64,000 nucleotides of DNA. Origin: Kitasatospora sp. A2-31 (GTDB lineage: Bacteria; Actinomycetota; Actinomycetes; Streptomycetales; Streptomycetaceae). Both the position numbers and the translations under genes were made by a program. Positions 46,098-56,622 of the stretch are shown here, piece by piece. The stretch's first letter is position 1. Each line of letters starts with the position of its first letter. The notes under the pieces are model-generated. The model did not search any database, was not told where the DNA came from, and saw only the letters and a list, made by a program, of their open reading frames with translations. The stretch is from assembly GCF_022288725.1 (NCBI RefSeq), contig NZ_JAKNTA010000001.1:372899-436898 (forward strand), given 5' to 3'.

Positions 46098-46868
46098 TCA
46101 GCGGACCGGGTGACCGGCCTCGCGCAGCGCGTCCTTGACCTCGCGGATCCGCAGGTCGCCGAAGTGGAAGACGCTGGCGGCCAGCACCGCGTCCGCGCCG
46201 GCGTCCACCGCGGGGGCGAAGTCGGCGGTCTTGCCGGCGCCGCCGGAGGCGATCACCGGGACGGACACGGTCTTGCGGACCGCCCGGATCAGCTCCAGGT
46301 CGTAGCCGTCCTTGGTGCCGTCCGCGTCCATCGAGTTCAGCAGGATCTCGCCCGCACCCAGCTCGGCCGCCCGGCCGGCCCACTCGACGGCGTCCAGGCC
46401 GGTGCCCCGGCGCCCGCCGTGCGTGGTGACCTCGAAGCCGGACGGCGTCTCGGTGCCCTCCGGGCAGCGCCGGGCGTCCACCGAGAGGACCAGCACCTGG
46501 CGGCCGAACCGCTGGGCGATCTCCCGGATCAGCTCCGGGCGGGCGATCGCCGCGGTGTTGACGCCGATCTTGTCGGCGCCGGCCCGCAGCAGCTTGTCGA
46601 CGTCGTCGGGGGTGCGGATGCCGCCGCCGACGGTCAACGGGATGAAGACCTGCTCGGCGGTGCGGCGGACCACGTCGTAGGTGGTCTCCCGGTCACCGGA
46701 GGAGGCGGTGATGTCGAGGAAGGTCAGCTCGTCGGCGCCCTCGGCGTCGTAGAGCTTGGCCATCTCGACCGGGTCACCTGCGTCGCGCAGGTTCTGGAAG
46801 TTGACGCCCTTGACCACCCGGCCGGCGTCGACGTCCAGGCAGGGGATGACTCGTACGGCGAGGGTCAC
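46098..46868 (-). CDS. hisF: Imidazole glycerol phosphate synthase, cyclase subunit
   Basis: The 256-residue TIM barrel makes IGP and AICAR from PRFAR and ammonia supplied by HisH. The catalytic Asp residues are in [18 protein letters not shown] and [17 protein letters not shown]. Phosphate-binding loops are [10 protein letters not shown] and [12 protein letters not shown]. The start is the GTG at 46868, which overlaps the stop of the RidA-like gene by 4 bases. It is the last gene of the his operon. Confidence 0.97.
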   Translation of the reverse strand: MTLAVRVIPCLDVDAGRVVKGVNFQNLRDAGDPVEMAKLYDAEGADELTFLDITASSGDRETTYDVVRRTAEQVFIPLTVGGGIRTPDDVDKLLRAGADKIGVNTAAIARPELIREIAQRFGRQVLVLSVDARRCPEGTETPSGFEVTTHGGRRGTGLDAVEWAGRAAELGAGEILLNSMDADGTKDGYDLELIRAVRKTVSVPVIASGGAGKTADFAPAVDAGADAVLAASVFHFGDLRIREVKDALREAGHPVR

Positions 46869-47296
46869 GGCTGTCCGCCTTCCACAGTGCTTGCCAGCCC
46901 GGGCCGGTGGGCGTCGAGTTCCACCTCGACCAGCATCCGGGGGTCGATCAGGCCCTGGACCACCACCATGGCGGCCACCGGGCGTACGGTCTCGAAGATT
47001 TCGCGGTGGGCACGGCCCACCGCGTCCACGTCACGGGCGTGGGTCAGGTACATCCGGGTGCGGACCACGTCGTCGGCGGTCAGGCCGTACGCGGCCAGGG
47101 CGTCCAGGCCGACCCGGAAGGAGGCGACCGCCTGCTCGTACGGGTCGCCCTCGCCGACGAGGGCCCGGCCCTGGAAGGGCCGGGCGCCGGCCACGTGCAC
47201 GTGGTCGCCCGCGGCCACCGCCTGCGCCGAGCCGAACACCTCCTCCCAGGGGGAGATTCCGCCGACCCGACCGCGCACGACCTGACGTTCCGTCAT
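46865..47296 (-). CDS. RidA-family (YjgF/YER057c) protein inside the his operon
   Basis: The product has 143 residues with the RidA trimer fold: [18 protein letters not shown], the middle [21 protein letters not shown] and the C-terminal [12 protein letters not shown]. The conserved Arg that binds the substrate carboxylate is in VRTRMYL. RidA proteins hydrolyse reactive enamines and imines made by PLP enzymes. It overlaps both priA (ATGA) and hisF (GTGA) by 4 bases, so it is translated together with the His enzymes and may protect the pathway. Confidence 0.9.
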   Translation of the reverse strand: MTERQVVRGRVGGISPWEEVFGSAQAVAAGDHVHVAGARPFQGRALVGEGDPYEQAVASFRVGLDALAAYGLTADDVVRTRMYLTHARDVDAVGRAHREIFETVRPVAAMVVVQGLIDPRMLVEVELDAHRPGLASTVEGGQP

Positions 47297-48018
47297 CCTG
47301 AAACCGCCTCCAGGGCCTCTTCGAGCGTGAACTTCTGCTCGTAGAGTGCCTTGCCGACGATGGCGCCCTCGACTCCCTCGCCGACCAGGGTCGCGATGGC
47401 GCGCAGGTCGTCCAGCGAGGAGACGCCGCCGGAGGCGACCACCGGCTTGTCGGTGGCGGCGCAGACGTCGCGCAGCAGCTGCAGGTTGGGGCCGGTCAGG
47501 GTGCCGTCCCGGTTGACGTCGGTGACGACGTAGCGGGCGCAGCCCTCGGCGTCGAGGCGGGCCAGTACGTCGAAGAGCTGGCCGCCGTCGCTGGTCCAGC
47601 CGCGGCCGCGCAGGGTGGTGCCGACGACGTCCAGGCCGACGGCGATCCGGTCGCCGTGCTCGGCGATGACCTTGGCGACCCACTCGGGGCTCTCCAGGGC
47701 GGCGGTGCCGAGGTTGACCCGGGTGCAGCCGGTGGCGAGGGCGGCGGCCAGCGACGCGTCGTCGCGGATGCCGCCGGAGAGCTCGACCTTGATGTCCAGC
47801 GCGCCGGTGACCTCACGGATGAGCTCGCGGTTGCTGCCGGTGCCGAAGGCGGCGTCCAGGTCGACGAGGTGGAGCCACTCGGCGCCGGCGTTCTGCCAGG
47901 CGAGGGCGGCGGCGAGCGGCTCGCCGAAGGAGGTCTCGGTGCCGGAGGCGCCCTTGACCAGGCGAACGGCCTGGCCGTCCCGGACGTCGACGGCGGGGAG
48001 CAGTTCGAGGCGGCTCAT
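47293..48018 (-). CDS. priA: PriA, bifunctional HisA/TrpF isomerase
   Basis: The 241-residue TIM barrel has the two catalytic Asp residues of HisA-type enzymes ([15 protein letters not shown], and [14 protein letters not shown]) and phosphate loops [10 protein letters not shown] and [11 protein letters not shown]. In actinobacteria this protein isomerises both ProFAR (His) and PRA (Trp) and replaces TrpF. No trpF occurs in this window's trp cluster, which supports the call. The ATG at 48018 lies 19 bases after the hisH stop, and its own stop overlaps the RidA-like start. Confidence 0.95.
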   Translation of the reverse strand: MSRLELLPAVDVRDGQAVRLVKGASGTETSFGEPLAAALAWQNAGAEWLHLVDLDAAFGTGSNRELIREVTGALDIKVELSGGIRDDASLAAALATGCTRVNLGTAALESPEWVAKVIAEHGDRIAVGLDVVGTTLRGRGWTSDGGQLFDVLARLDAEGCARYVVTDVNRDGTLTGPNLQLLRDVCAATDKPVVASGGVSSLDDLRAIATLVGEGVEGAIVGKALYEQKFTLEEALEAVSG

Positions 48019-48037
48019 GGTGTCAGCTCTCAGATCG

Positions 48038-48673
48038 TCAGAGGGTGTTGACCCAGTTGGTCAGCAGGGCGGCGCCGGCGTCGCCGGACTTCTCGGGGTG
48101 GAACTGGGTGGCCCAGAGCGGGCCGTTCTCCACGGCCGCGACGAACGGCTGCCCGTGGGTGGCCCAGGTGACCATCGGGGGGTCGATCCGCGCGCTGTGG
48201 ATCTCCATGTCCCAGTGCCGCACCCCGTAGGAGTGCACGAAGTAGAAGCGGGTGTCGGCGTCGAGGCCGGCGAACATCCGGCTGCCCTCGGGGGCGTCGA
48301 CGGTGTTCCACCCCATGTGCGGGACGACCGGCGCGTCCAGCGGTTCGACCGTGCCGGGCCACTCGTCGCAGCCCGGGGTCTCCACCCCGTGCTCGACGCC
48401 CTTCTCGAAGAGGATCTGCATGCCGACGCAGATCCCCAGCACGGGGCGGCCCCCGGAGAGCCGGCGGTCGATGATCCAGTCGCCCCGGACGCCCTTGAGC
48501 CCGCGCATGCAGGCCTCGAAGGCGCCGACGCCGGGGACGAGCAGGCCGTCCGCGTCCATCGCCGCCCGGTAGTCGGAGGTGACGGTGACGTTCGCGCCCG
48601 TGCGCTCGACGGCGCGCTGGGCCGAGCGGAGGTTGCCCGAGCCGTAGTCGAGCACGACGACGTTCTTGCCCAT
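48038..48673 (-). CDS. hisH: Imidazole glycerol phosphate synthase, glutamine amidotransferase subunit
   Basis: The product has 211 residues. It releases ammonia from glutamine for HisF. The class I amidotransferase triad is visible: Cys in [12 protein letters not shown], and His/Glu in [11 protein letters not shown]. The N-terminus [13 protein letters not shown] and the oxyanion loop PGVGAF are normal for HisH. The ATG at 48673 lies 34 bases after the small membrane protein gene. Confidence 0.97.
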   Translation of the reverse strand: MGKNVVVLDYGSGNLRSAQRAVERTGANVTVTSDYRAAMDADGLLVPGVGAFEACMRGLKGVRGDWIIDRRLSGGRPVLGICVGMQILFEKGVEHGVETPGCDEWPGTVEPLDAPVVPHMGWNTVDAPEGSRMFAGLDADTRFYFVHSYGVRHWDMEIHSARIDPPMVTWATHGQPFVAAVENGPLWATQFHPEKSGDAGAALLTNWVNTL

Positions 48674-48707
48674 GTTCAGGTTTCCCGGTCTTTCGTTGGC
48701 TCGACGG

Positions 48708-48860
48708 TTACAGGCGCATCAGGCCGGAGACCAGGCACATCACCGAGCCCAGCGCGAGGACGAGGATGACGCCCTTCGACTGCTTCTGCTTCCAGAACGA
48801 GATCACGCCGCCGGCCAGGAAGAGGCCGGCGAAGAGGAGGACAACAGCGGACTTGCTCAC
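48708..48860 (-). CDS. 50-residue membrane protein between hisB and hisH
   Basis: The 50-codon gene starts at a GTG that overlaps the hisB stop by 4 bases (GTGA) and ends in TAA, an uncommon stop at this GC level. The product has two hydrophobic segments ([19 protein letters not shown] and [19 protein letters not shown]) around a basic turn KQKQSKG. As far as I recall, small membrane proteins of this kind occur at this place in other Streptomyces his operons. The function is unknown. The coupled start argues that it is really translated. Confidence 0.78.
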   Translation of the reverse strand: MSKSAVVLLFAGLFLAGGVISFWKQKQSKGVILVLALGSVMCLVSGLMRL

Positions 48861-49450
48861 AGCGCACCCTTGGTCGACGGGAGGATGCCGGCCGCGCGCG
48901 GGTCGCGCTCGGCGGCGTAGCGCAGCGCCCGGGCCAGCGCCTTGAACTGGCACTCCACGATGTGGTGCGCGTTGCGCCCGTACGGCACGTGGACGTGCAG
49001 GGCTATCTGCGCCTGCGCCACGAAGGACTCCAGGATGTGCCGCGTCATCGTGGTGTCGTAGCTGCCGATCATCGGCGCCATGTTCTCCGGCTCGGTGTGC
49101 ACCAGGTAGGGGCGGCCGGAGAGGTCCACGGTGACCTGGGCGAGGGACTCGTCCAGCGGCACCGTGCAGTTGCCGAAGCGGTAGATGCCGACCTTGTCCC
49201 CGAGCGCCTGCTTGAAGGCGGCACCGAGCGCGAGGGCGGTGTCCTCGATCGTGTGGTGGGTGTCGATGTGCAGGTCGCCGTCGGTCTTCACGGTGAGGTC
49301 GAAGAGGCCGTGGCGGCCGAGCTGGTCGAGCATGTGGTCGTAGAACCCGACGCCCGTGGAGATGTCGGTCCTGCCGGTGCCGTCGAGGTCGATCTCGACC
49401 AGGACCGAGGTCTCCTTGGTGGTGCGCTCGATGCGTCCGATACGGGACAT
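48857..49450 (-). CDS. hisB: Imidazoleglycerol-phosphate dehydratase
   Basis: The 197-residue product is monofunctional, with no phosphatase half. Metal-binding His-rich motifs are visible: GVGFYDHMLDQLGRHG, IDTHHTIEDTALALG and GRNAHHIVECQFKALARAL. It catalyses dehydration of IGP, the sixth step of histidine synthesis. The ATG at 49450 lies 6 bases after the hisC stop, and its stop overlaps the small membrane protein gene. Confidence 0.97.
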   Translation of the reverse strand: MSRIGRIERTTKETSVLVEIDLDGTGRTDISTGVGFYDHMLDQLGRHGLFDLTVKTDGDLHIDTHHTIEDTALALGAAFKQALGDKVGIYRFGNCTVPLDESLAQVTVDLSGRPYLVHTEPENMAPMIGSYDTTMTRHILESFVAQAQIALHVHVPYGRNAHHIVECQFKALARALRYAAERDPRAAGILPSTKGAL

Positions 49451-49456
49451 ACGGGG

Positions 49457-50557
49457 TTACAGCTCCTTGATCACGGTCGCGACGGCGTCCAGGAAGGCGT
49501 CGTTCTCGGCGGGGGTGCCGGCGGTGACGCGCAGCCACCCGGGAACGCCGTTGTCCCGGACCAGGACGCCGCGGTCGAGGATGGCCTGCCAGACGGCGTG
49601 GGTGTCGTCGAAGCGGCCGAACTGGACGAAGTTGGCGTCCGAGTCGGTCACCTCCAGGCCGAGCCCGCGCAGCGCGTCGACCAGCCGGTCGCGCTCCGTC
49701 TTGAGCCGGCCGACGTAGCCGAGCAGGGTGTCGGTGTGCTCCAGGCACGCCAGCGCGGTGGCCTGGGTGACGGCCGACAGGTGGTACGGCAGCCGGACCA
49801 GCTGCACCGCGTCCACGACGGCCGGGTCGGCGGCGAGGTAGCCCAGCCGCAGGCCGGCCGCGCCGAAGGCCTTGGACATGGTGCGGGTGACCACGAGGTT
49901 GGGCCGGCCCGCCAGCAGCGGCAGCAGGGAGTCCCGGTGCGAGAACTCGACGTACGCCTCGTCCACGACCACCAGGCTGGGCCGGGCGGCCTGCGCCGCC
50001 TCGTACAGGCGCAGCACGGTCTCGGCGGCGACCGCGGTACCCGTCGGGTTGTTCGGCGAGCAGACGAAGACGACGTTCGGCCGGTGCTCGGCGATGGCCG
50101 CCTCGGCGGCGGCCACGTCGACGGTGAAGTCCTCGCTGCGCGGGCCGGAGATCCAGCCGGTGCCGGTGCCGCGGGAGATCAGGGCGTGCATCGAGTACGA
50201 GGGCTCGAAGCCGAGCGCGGTGCGGCCGGGGCCGCCGAAGGTCTGCAGCAGCTGCTGGATGATCTCGTTGGAGCCGTTGGCGGCCCAGACCTGCTCCCGG
50301 GCCACCGGGTGCCCGGTGGTGCGGGTCAGGTACGCGGCCAGGCCTTCGCGCAGCTCGACCGCGTCCCGGTCGGGGTAGCGGTTGAGGCTGCGGGCGGCCT
50401 CGGCGACGCGCTCGGCGATCCGGGCCACCAGCTCCTCGGGCAGCTGGTACGGGTTCTCGTTGGTGTTCAGCTGGACGGGAACGTCGAGCTGGGGCGCCCC
50501 GTAGGGGGACTGTCCGCGCAGTTCGTCGCGGATCGGGAGGTCGTCGATCTTCGTCAC
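49457..50557 (-). CDS. hisC: Histidinol-phosphate aminotransferase
   Basis: The 366-residue PLP aminotransferase has [14 protein letters not shown] near the start, [30 protein letters not shown], the PLP Lys in [16 protein letters not shown], and the substrate Arg in [14 protein letters not shown]. The GTG start at 50557 overlaps the hisD stop by 4 bases. It transaminates imidazole acetol phosphate with glutamate. Confidence 0.97.
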   Translation of the reverse strand: MTKIDDLPIRDELRGQSPYGAPQLDVPVQLNTNENPYQLPEELVARIAERVAEAARSLNRYPDRDAVELREGLAAYLTRTTGHPVAREQVWAANGSNEIIQQLLQTFGGPGRTALGFEPSYSMHALISRGTGTGWISGPRSEDFTVDVAAAEAAIAEHRPNVVFVCSPNNPTGTAVAAETVLRLYEAAQAARPSLVVVDEAYVEFSHRDSLLPLLAGRPNLVVTRTMSKAFGAAGLRLGYLAADPAVVDAVQLVRLPYHLSAVTQATALACLEHTDTLLGYVGRLKTERDRLVDALRGLGLEVTDSDANFVQFGRFDDTHAVWQAILDRGVLVRDNGVPGWLRVTAGTPAENDAFLDAVATVIKEL

Positions 50558-51861
50558 GAGCCGGGGACACTCCAGTCGAATCGGGCCTTGATCGCGTCGC
50601 CGTGCCCGGGGAGGTCCTCGGCGTCCGCCAGGTTGACGACGTGCGCGGCGATGCCGGCCAGGGCCTCGCGGTCGTACTCGACGACCTGGACGCCGCGCAG
50701 GAAGGTCTGGACGGAGAGCCCGGAGGAGTGGCAGGCGCAGCCGCCGGTCGGCAGCACGTGGTTGGAGCCGGCCGCGTAGTCGCCGAGCGACACGGGGGTG
50801 TACCGGCCGATGAAGATCGCGCCGGCGTTGCGCACCCCGGCGGCGACGGCGTGGGCGTCCCGGGTCTGGATCTCCAGGTGCTCGGCCGCGTACGCGTTGG
50901 CCACCGTCAGGCCCTGCTCCAGGTCGTCGACCAGGATGATGCCGGACTGCGGACCGCCGAGCGCCTGGGCCACCCGCTCGCCGTGCCTGGTCCGGGCGAC
51001 CTGCTCCTTGAGCTCGGCCTCCACCGCGTCGGCCAGCGCCGGCGAGTCGGTGACCAGCACCGAGCCGGAGGTCGGGCCGTGCTCGGCCTGGCTGATCAGG
51101 TCGGCGGCCACCTCGGTGGCGTCCGCGCTGTCGTCGGCGAGCACCATGATCTCGGTCGGGCCGGCCTCGGAGTCGATGCCGATCCGGCCGGAGAAGTAGC
51201 GCTTGGCGGCGGCCACGTAGATGTTGCCCGGACCGGTGACCATGTTCACCGGCGCGCACTCCTCGGTGCCCAGGGCGAACATGGCGACCGCCTGGGCGCC
51301 GCCGACCGCGTACACCTCGGTGACGCCGAGCAGCGCGCAGGCCGCCAGGATGGTCGGGTGGACGCGCCCGCCGAAGGCCTTCTGCGGCGGCGAGGTGACG
51401 GCGATGCCGGTGACGCCGGCCTCCTGCGCGGGCACCACGTTCATCACCACGGAGGACGGGTAGACCGCCAGGCCGCCCGGCACGTAGAGGCCGACCCGGT
51501 CGACCGGCACCCAGCGCTGGGTGACCGTGCCGCCGGGCACCACCTGGGTGGTGTGTCCGGTGCGTCGCTGGTCGGCGTGGACGGTGCGGGCGCGGCGGAT
51601 CGACTCCTCCAGGGCGGCCCGCACCTTCGGGTCCAGTCCCGCCAGGGCCTCGGCGATCTGCTCGGCGGGCACCCGGGTGGACTCCAGCCGCACGCCGTCG
51701 AACCGCTCGGTGAGCTCGATCAGCGCCGTGACCCCGCGATGGCGTACGTCCTCGGCGATCGGCCGCACCTTCTCCAGGGCGGCCGCGACGTCGAAGTCGG
51801 CACGGGGCAGCAGGTCACGCGGGTCGTCGAGCGAGCCGCGCAGATCGATTCGAGAGATCAC
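50554..51861 (-). CDS. hisD: Histidinol dehydrogenase
   Basis: The 435-residue zinc enzyme carries out the last two oxidation steps to histidine. Motifs are [68 protein letters not shown] and [14 protein letters not shown], plus [20 protein letters not shown] near the end. The GTG at 51861 is chosen from the family N-terminus (ISRIDLRG). No ribosome-binding site precedes it, but TACACT lies 7 bases upstream, so its mRNA is probably leaderless. It is the first gene of the his operon. Confidence 0.97.
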   Translation of the reverse strand: MISRIDLRGSLDDPRDLLPRADFDVAAALEKVRPIAEDVRHRGVTALIELTERFDGVRLESTRVPAEQIAEALAGLDPKVRAALEESIRRARTVHADQRRTGHTTQVVPGGTVTQRWVPVDRVGLYVPGGLAVYPSSVVMNVVPAQEAGVTGIAVTSPPQKAFGGRVHPTILAACALLGVTEVYAVGGAQAVAMFALGTEECAPVNMVTGPGNIYVAAAKRYFSGRIGIDSEAGPTEIMVLADDSADATEVAADLISQAEHGPTSGSVLVTDSPALADAVEAELKEQVARTRHGERVAQALGGPQSGIILVDDLEQGLTVANAYAAEHLEIQTRDAHAVAAGVRNAGAIFIGRYTPVSLGDYAAGSNHVLPTGGCACHSSGLSVQTFLRGVQVVEYDREALAGIAAHVVNLADAEDLPGHGDAIKARFDWSVPGS

Positions 51862-51868
51862 GCCAACC

Positions 51869-51874
51869 AGTGTA
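51869..51874 (-). promoter_or_regulatory. Candidate -10 of a leaderless hisD transcript
   Basis: On the minus strand TACACT fits TAnnnT and is followed after 7 bases by the hisD GTG. Transcription would begin at about the start codon. The absence of any ribosome-binding site supports leaderless translation. The -35 region is weak. Confidence 0.5.
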
Positions 51875-51952
51875 AGGAGTGGCCGGAATCGCCGGTCCCG
51901 CATTTCAGTCCGTGATACGAAAGGCGAGACGACCGGGGGAAACGGGGGAACG

Positions 51953-53530
51953 ATGGCGGAACGGGCACCGGACGGCTGGACCCGGGTGGAGCAGGGGCTC
52001 TGGGAGGCGTTCCGGCACGGCCGGATCCACGACCTGCGGGCCGGCGACGCCGAGCAGGACGACCCCTTCGGCGGGGCCGAATGGGGGCCGGAGCGGACCG
52101 TCCGCGCCGAGGTGCTCTCCCGGCTGCTGCTGGACGGCCCGACCGCCGTCCCCGGGCGGGTCGCCTCGCTCAAGCTGACCGGGGCCCGGATCACCGGCCC
52201 GCTGCGGCTGGCCGGCGGCACCATCGGGCACTACGTCGAGCTGCACGACTGCCGGTTCGAGCAGAAGGTCCTGATGTCCGAGGCCGAGGCGGGCACGCTG
52301 CGCTTCGTCGGCTGCCTGCTCCCGCGACTGGAGGCCTCCCGCCTCGTCACCTCCGGCGACCTCCACCTGGCCCGCTGCCGAATACCCGAGGGCCTGCGGC
52401 TCACCGACGCCCGGATCGGCACCGACCTGCTGCTCAACCAGAGCGTGCTCGGCGCCGACCGGTACGGCCGGGCGGTCTCCGCCGACGGGCTCGGCGTCCA
52501 CCAGGACGTCGAGGCCGAACGGATCGAGGTGCGCGGCGAGCTGTCGCTGCGCACCTGCCGGATCGGCGGCCGGCTGTCGCTGCGCGGCGCCCAGCTGCAC
52601 GCCGTTCCCGGCAACCGCACCTGCCTCAACGCCGTCCGGATGACCGTCGGCCACACGCTCTACCTGACCAGCTCCGCCGACTTGGGCTGGGTGGGCTCCC
52701 AGGCCTACTACGGCTCCGGCTACGGCGAGAGCCCGGCGCCGGACGCACCGAGCACGCCGTTCCGCGCCCACGGCAGGGTCCGGCTCTCGGACAGCCGGTT
52801 CGAGAACGCCTGCCTGATCTCCGGCGAGTTCCACCTGGAGGGGGACGACGAGCTCTCCCTGCGCCGTATCCAGACCCCCGAGCTCCGCTTCAGCTGCAAG
52901 GTCCCGCCCACCGGCACCGTCTCGCTCTCCCGGGCCCGGATCGGCAACCTGGTCGACGACCCCGACGCCTGGCCGCGGGGCAGGCGGCTCGGGCTGACCG
53001 GCTTCACCTACGAGTGCCTGCGCCCGGTCGCCCCGTTCAGCGTCCAGCAGCGGATCGCCTGGCTGGAGGGCTCCTCGGTGGAGTTCCAGCCCGAGTCCTA
53101 CGAGCAGCTGGCCGCCGCGCTGCGCCGGGACGGCGCCGACGACGACGCCCGCGAGGTGCTCTACGCCAAGCAGCGCCGGCGCCGGCAGACCCTGCCGCTG
53201 CCGGCCCGGATCTGGGGCCGGGTGCAGGACGCCACCGTCGGCTACGGCTACCGCCCCGGCCGGGCCGCGCTCTGGCTGCTGCTCGCCTGGGCGCTCGGCA
53301 GCCTCTACTTCGCCACCCACGAGCTGCAGCCGCTCAAGGCCGACGAGAGGCCGCACTGGAACCCGGTGCTGTACGCGCTGGGCCAGCTGCTCCCGGTCGT
53401 GGACCTCGGTCAGCAGGGCTGGAACCCGGGCGGCGCCGACCAGTGGGTCGTCTCCGGCCTGGTGATCGTCGGCTGGGTGCTGGCCACCACCGTCGCCGCC
53501 GGCGCCACCCGGATGCTCCAGCGCGGTTAG
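51953..53530 (+). CDS. Membrane protein with pentapeptide-like repeats, often called membrane-associated oxidoreductase
   Basis: The product has 525 residues. The N-terminal ~380 residues are rich in short beta-helix-like repeats ([60 protein letters not shown]). The C-terminal part holds membrane segments ([18 protein letters not shown] and [20 protein letters not shown]) separated by a loop containing [20 protein letters not shown] see no cofactor-binding motif, so the common label oxidoreductase is unsupported by the sequence. ATG 51953 follows ACGGGGGAA. It is divergent from hisD with 91 bases between. Confidence 0.82.
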   Translation: MAERAPDGWTRVEQGLWEAFRHGRIHDLRAGDAEQDDPFGGAEWGPERTVRAEVLSRLLLDGPTAVPGRVASLKLTGARITGPLRLAGGTIGHYVELHDCRFEQKVLMSEAEAGTLRFVGCLLPRLEASRLVTSGDLHLARCRIPEGLRLTDARIGTDLLLNQSVLGADRYGRAVSADGLGVHQDVEAERIEVRGELSLRTCRIGGRLSLRGAQLHAVPGNRTCLNAVRMTVGHTLYLTSSADLGWVGSQAYYGSGYGESPAPDAPSTPFRAHGRVRLSDSRFENACLISGEFHLEGDDELSLRRIQTPELRFSCKVPPTGTVSLSRARIGNLVDDPDAWPRGRRLGLTGFTYECLRPVAPFSVQQRIAWLEGSSVEFQPESYEQLAAALRRDGADDDAREVLYAKQRRRRQTLPLPARIWGRVQDATVGYGYRPGRAALWLLLAWALGSLYFATHELQPLKADERPHWNPVLYALGQLLPVVDLGQQGWNPGGADQWVVSGLVIVGWVLATTVAAGATRMLQRG

Positions 53531-53624
53531 CGCCTCTCCTTCGGATCCCGTCGAGGCGCTGGGTCCCCGCTTCGGGCCGCAATGCCCGGGCGGACGGGGG
53601 CCGCGGGGAACTACGCTGTGCGCC

Positions 53625-54353
53625 GTGACAGAACGGCTGCCGCTCTTCCCGCTGAACACCGTGCTCTACCCGGGCCTGGTGCTGCCCCTGAACGTCTTCG
53701 AGGAGCGCTACCGCCGTCTCGTCGCCGACCTGCTCGCGCTGCCCGAGGACCAGCCCCGCAGGTTCGGCATCCTCGCCATCCGGGACGGCCGCGAGGTCGC
53801 GCCGGTCCGGGCGGACGACGGCCCGGCCGGTCCGCTGGACGGCCTCGGCACCGTCACCGGCGACCCGCTCGAAGCGATGTACCACGTCGGCTGCGTGGCC
53901 GACCTCGCCTCCGCCCAGGAGCAGCCCGACGGCCGGTACGAACTGCTGGTCACCGGCACCACCCGGTTCCGGCTGCGCTCGGTCGACACCGGCGGCCCCT
54001 ACCTGGTCGGCGAGATCGAGCCGATCGAGGAGCAGCCCGGTGAGGGTGCCGGGGCGCTGGCCGCCGGCGTGGAACGGGCCTTCCGGACGTACCAGAAGCG
54101 GCTGGCCGGGGCCCGCGAGGCCAGCACCGTCGGCCACCAGCAGCTGCCCGACGACCCGCAGGTGCTCTCCTACCTGGTGGCCGCCGCCTCGGTGCTCGGC
54201 ACGCCGGTCAAGCAGGAGCTGCTCGCCTGCCCGGACACGGCGCAGCGGCTGCGCACCGAGCTGGAGCTGCTGCGCCGCGAGACGTCCGTGCTGAGCTGGC
54301 TGCCCTCGCTCCCGGCGGTCGACCTGACCCGCCAGTCTTTCAGCCCCAACTGA
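53625..54353 (+). CDS. LON substrate-binding (LonN/ASB) domain protein
   Basis: The 242-residue product begins LPLFPLNTVLYPGLVLPLNV, the hallmark of the N-terminal domain of Lon proteases, continues with FEERYRRLVADLL and GTTRFRLRSVDTGGPYLVGE, and ends with a helical bundle. There is no ATPase or protease part, so it is a free-standing LON domain. Such proteins are widespread, with unknown function; peptide binding is likely. The GTG at 53625 has little upstream support. It is probably co-transcribed with the YbaK-type gene 66 bases downstream. Confidence 0.9.
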   Translation: MTERLPLFPLNTVLYPGLVLPLNVFEERYRRLVADLLALPEDQPRRFGILAIRDGREVAPVRADDGPAGPLDGLGTVTGDPLEAMYHVGCVADLASAQEQPDGRYELLVTGTTRFRLRSVDTGGPYLVGEIEPIEEQPGEGAGALAAGVERAFRTYQKRLAGAREASTVGHQQLPDDPQVLSYLVAAASVLGTPVKQELLACPDTAQRLRTELELLRRETSVLSWLPSLPAVDLTRQSFSPN

Positions 54354-54419
54354 CAGCCCCACCGACACGTCAGCCCCGGCTGACAGACCCGACCGACTCC
54401 CGCCCCGGAGGTCCCGCAG

Positions 54420-54914
54420 ATGGCCAGGAAGCCGAAGAAGGGCGGCCAGGGCACACCTGCCACGGTCGCCCTGGAGAACGCCGCCGTCGCGTTCACCGTG
54501 CACGCCTACGAGCACGACCCGGCGGCCGCCTCCTACGGCGGCGAGGCCGCCGAGGCGCTCGGGGTCGCCGCCGAGCGGGTGTTCAAGACGCTGGTCGCCG
54601 ACGTGGACGGCGTCCTCACCGTGGGCGTCGTCCCGGTGGCCGGGCAGCTCGACCTGAAGGCGCTCGCCGCGGCCGTCGGCGGCAAGCGCGCCGCGATGGC
54701 CGACCCGGCCGCCGCCGAGCGCAGCAGTGGGTACGTCCGCGGCGGCATCTCCCCGCTCGGGCAGCGCCGGCCGCTGCGCACCGTGGTGGACGACAGCGCG
54801 CTCGGCCACCCCACGGTCTACGTCTCGGCCGGCCGGCGCGGGCTGGAGGTCGAATTGGCCCCCGCCGACCTGGTCACGCTCACCGGCGCCAGCACCGCCC
54901 CGATCGGACGCTGA
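54420..54914 (+). CDS. YbaK/EbsC-type aminoacyl-tRNA deacylase
   Basis: The 164-residue product is a trans-editing factor expected to remove cysteine wrongly attached to tRNA-Pro. The family features are an early VHAYEHDP, the catalytic-site Lys in ERVFKTLVADVDG, the strand TVGVVPVAGQLDLKALAAAVG, the GGISPLGQ loop, and VYVSAGRRGLEVELAPADL. GGAGG lies 8-10 bases before ATG 54420. Confidence 0.92.
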   Translation: MARKPKKGGQGTPATVALENAAVAFTVHAYEHDPAAASYGGEAAEALGVAAERVFKTLVADVDGVLTVGVVPVAGQLDLKALAAAVGGKRAAMADPAAAERSSGYVRGGISPLGQRRPLRTVVDDSALGHPTVYVSAGRRGLEVELAPADLVTLTGASTAPIGR

Positions 54915-54957
54915 CCCGCCGCCCCGAGCGGACGCCGGTCCGCCCCGGCCCGGGGGC

Positions 54958-55731
54958 TCAGCCCAGCCGGTCCTCCGGCGGCCGCGGCCCGTCCTGCGGC
55001 CCCCCGGCCGGGCCCTGCGCGACGTCCGTGGGACCGGACGGCAGACCGGCCGGCGGCTGCTGCCCCGCGGAGGGGCCGGCCCAGTACGGCGGCGGGTCCT
55101 CCTCGCGCTTGCCGAACGCCGCCGAGAGCGCCAGCAGCACCACCATGGCGGCCATCGGCCAGGCCAGCAGCGCGCCGTACGCCCCGAGGTCGATGTCGGC
55201 GTCGAAGTGGCCGCCGTCGCCGACCCGCTTGGCCTCGGCGACCAGGTCACCGGCCGGGCCGAGCCGGCGGCCCAGGCCCCAGGCGCCGACCGAGGCCAGC
55301 AGCCCGCCGACCGCGAGGCCGACCGCCACCGCGATGCCGCCGCCGCGCCGCCGGGTGGCCAGGAAGGCCCCGAGCGCGGTCAGGGCGCCCATGCCCAGAC
55401 CGATCAGGACGAACACGCTGTCCGCCCCGGCCCGCTGCTCGCCCTCCGGGTCGCCGTAGAGGATCTTGTTGCCGTCGACCACCAGCGGCACCTTCGGCGC
55501 CAGCCACGCCCAGAGGGCCGCCATCGCCACCCCCAGCACCAGGCAGACCAGCACCGTGACCGCTCCGACCTTCAGCTCGGGCAGCAGGCGCTGGAGCGCG
55601 GGTCCGTCCGCCTTCCGTGCGAGGGCCCGGTCCGGCGCCTCCGGCGGCGCGAACGGGTTCGGGGCGGAGGTGTCCGCTTCGGCGCCCGCAGCCGCGTGCA
55701 GGGGATCCGGAGGTGTGTTCGGTACGGTCAC
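54958..55731 (-). CDS. DUF2567-like membrane protein
   Basis: The product has 257 residues. A cytoplasmic start is followed by four hydrophobic segments (VGAVTVLVCLVLGVAMAAL, VFVLIGLGMGALTALGAFLA, GIAVAVGLAVGGLLASVGAW and ALLAWPMAAMVVLLALSAAF). Between helices 1 and 2 is a conserved outer loop VDGNKILYGDPEGEQRAGAD. The pattern fits the actinobacterial DUF2567 family, function unknown. The tail is Pro/Gly-rich. The GTG at 55731 is the most upstream plausible start. Confidence 0.78.
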   Translation of the reverse strand: MTVPNTPPDPLHAAAGAEADTSAPNPFAPPEAPDRALARKADGPALQRLLPELKVGAVTVLVCLVLGVAMAALWAWLAPKVPLVVDGNKILYGDPEGEQRAGADSVFVLIGLGMGALTALGAFLATRRRGGGIAVAVGLAVGGLLASVGAWGLGRRLGPAGDLVAEAKRVGDGGHFDADIDLGAYGALLAWPMAAMVVLLALSAAFGKREEDPPPYWAGPSAGQQPPAGLPSGPTDVAQGPAGGPQDGPRPPEDRLG

Positions 55732-55813
55732 CCGCCCATCGTTTCACGAGCGCCGCCGGAACGGACCCGCCACCCGCACCGTGGACGCCCGGGCCGGGCA
55801 CCCGCGTCACCCG

Positions 55814-56622
55814 CTACCGGGTGGTGGCCCGCCGGTACGCCCAGGTGGCGACGGCCAGCGACACCACGCCCACCCCGGCGCAGACCGCGAGGTTGCCCGC
55901 CACCTGCGCCCAGTCCGGATCGGCGGCGAAGGTCCGGGCGAAGGCCTCGACCCCGTACGTGGAGGGCAGCAGGTCGCGCAGCCAGAGCACCGGCTGCGGC
56001 AGGTGGTCCACCGGCAGCACCCCGAGCAGCAGCGCCGCCGACATGCCGAGCTGCCCCAGCATGGTGGCGATCTCCTGCCGGGGCGCGAGCAGCCCGCAGG
56101 CCGCGCCGAGCCCGGAGAGGGCCGCCCCGGCCAGCGGCACCACCGCGAGCAGCACCCAGAGCTGCCCCAGCGGCAGCCCGAACATCACGGCCCCGGCCGC
56201 GGCGGTCACCAGCGCGCCGGGCAGCGTGAACGAGGCGTACGCGGCGGCCGCGCCCAGCACCACCGAGGCGGCGGGGACGGGCAGCGTCGCGTAGTGGTCG
56301 AGGCCTCCGGTGGCCCGCAGCCGCCCGAAGTACTGGGCCAGCAGGTTGAGCGCCACGAACGCCACCACCAGCACGCTGGACCCGGCCACCACCGAGCGCG
56401 CGGCCGCCGTCTCCCCCGGGTCGACCACACCGCGCATCATCACCAGGATGCCGAGCGACTGGAAGGTCGCGACGAACAGCAGCGGGATCCGGGCCACCTT
56501 GGCGCGGGCCAGCTGCGCCCGGTACACGGCGGCCAGCGCGGGCAGCAGCCGGGCGGCCGGCGCCAGCGGGGCGGGCCCGGCGTCCGTCGTCCCGCTGGTC
56601 TGCGGCGGCGCGGAGAGCAGCG

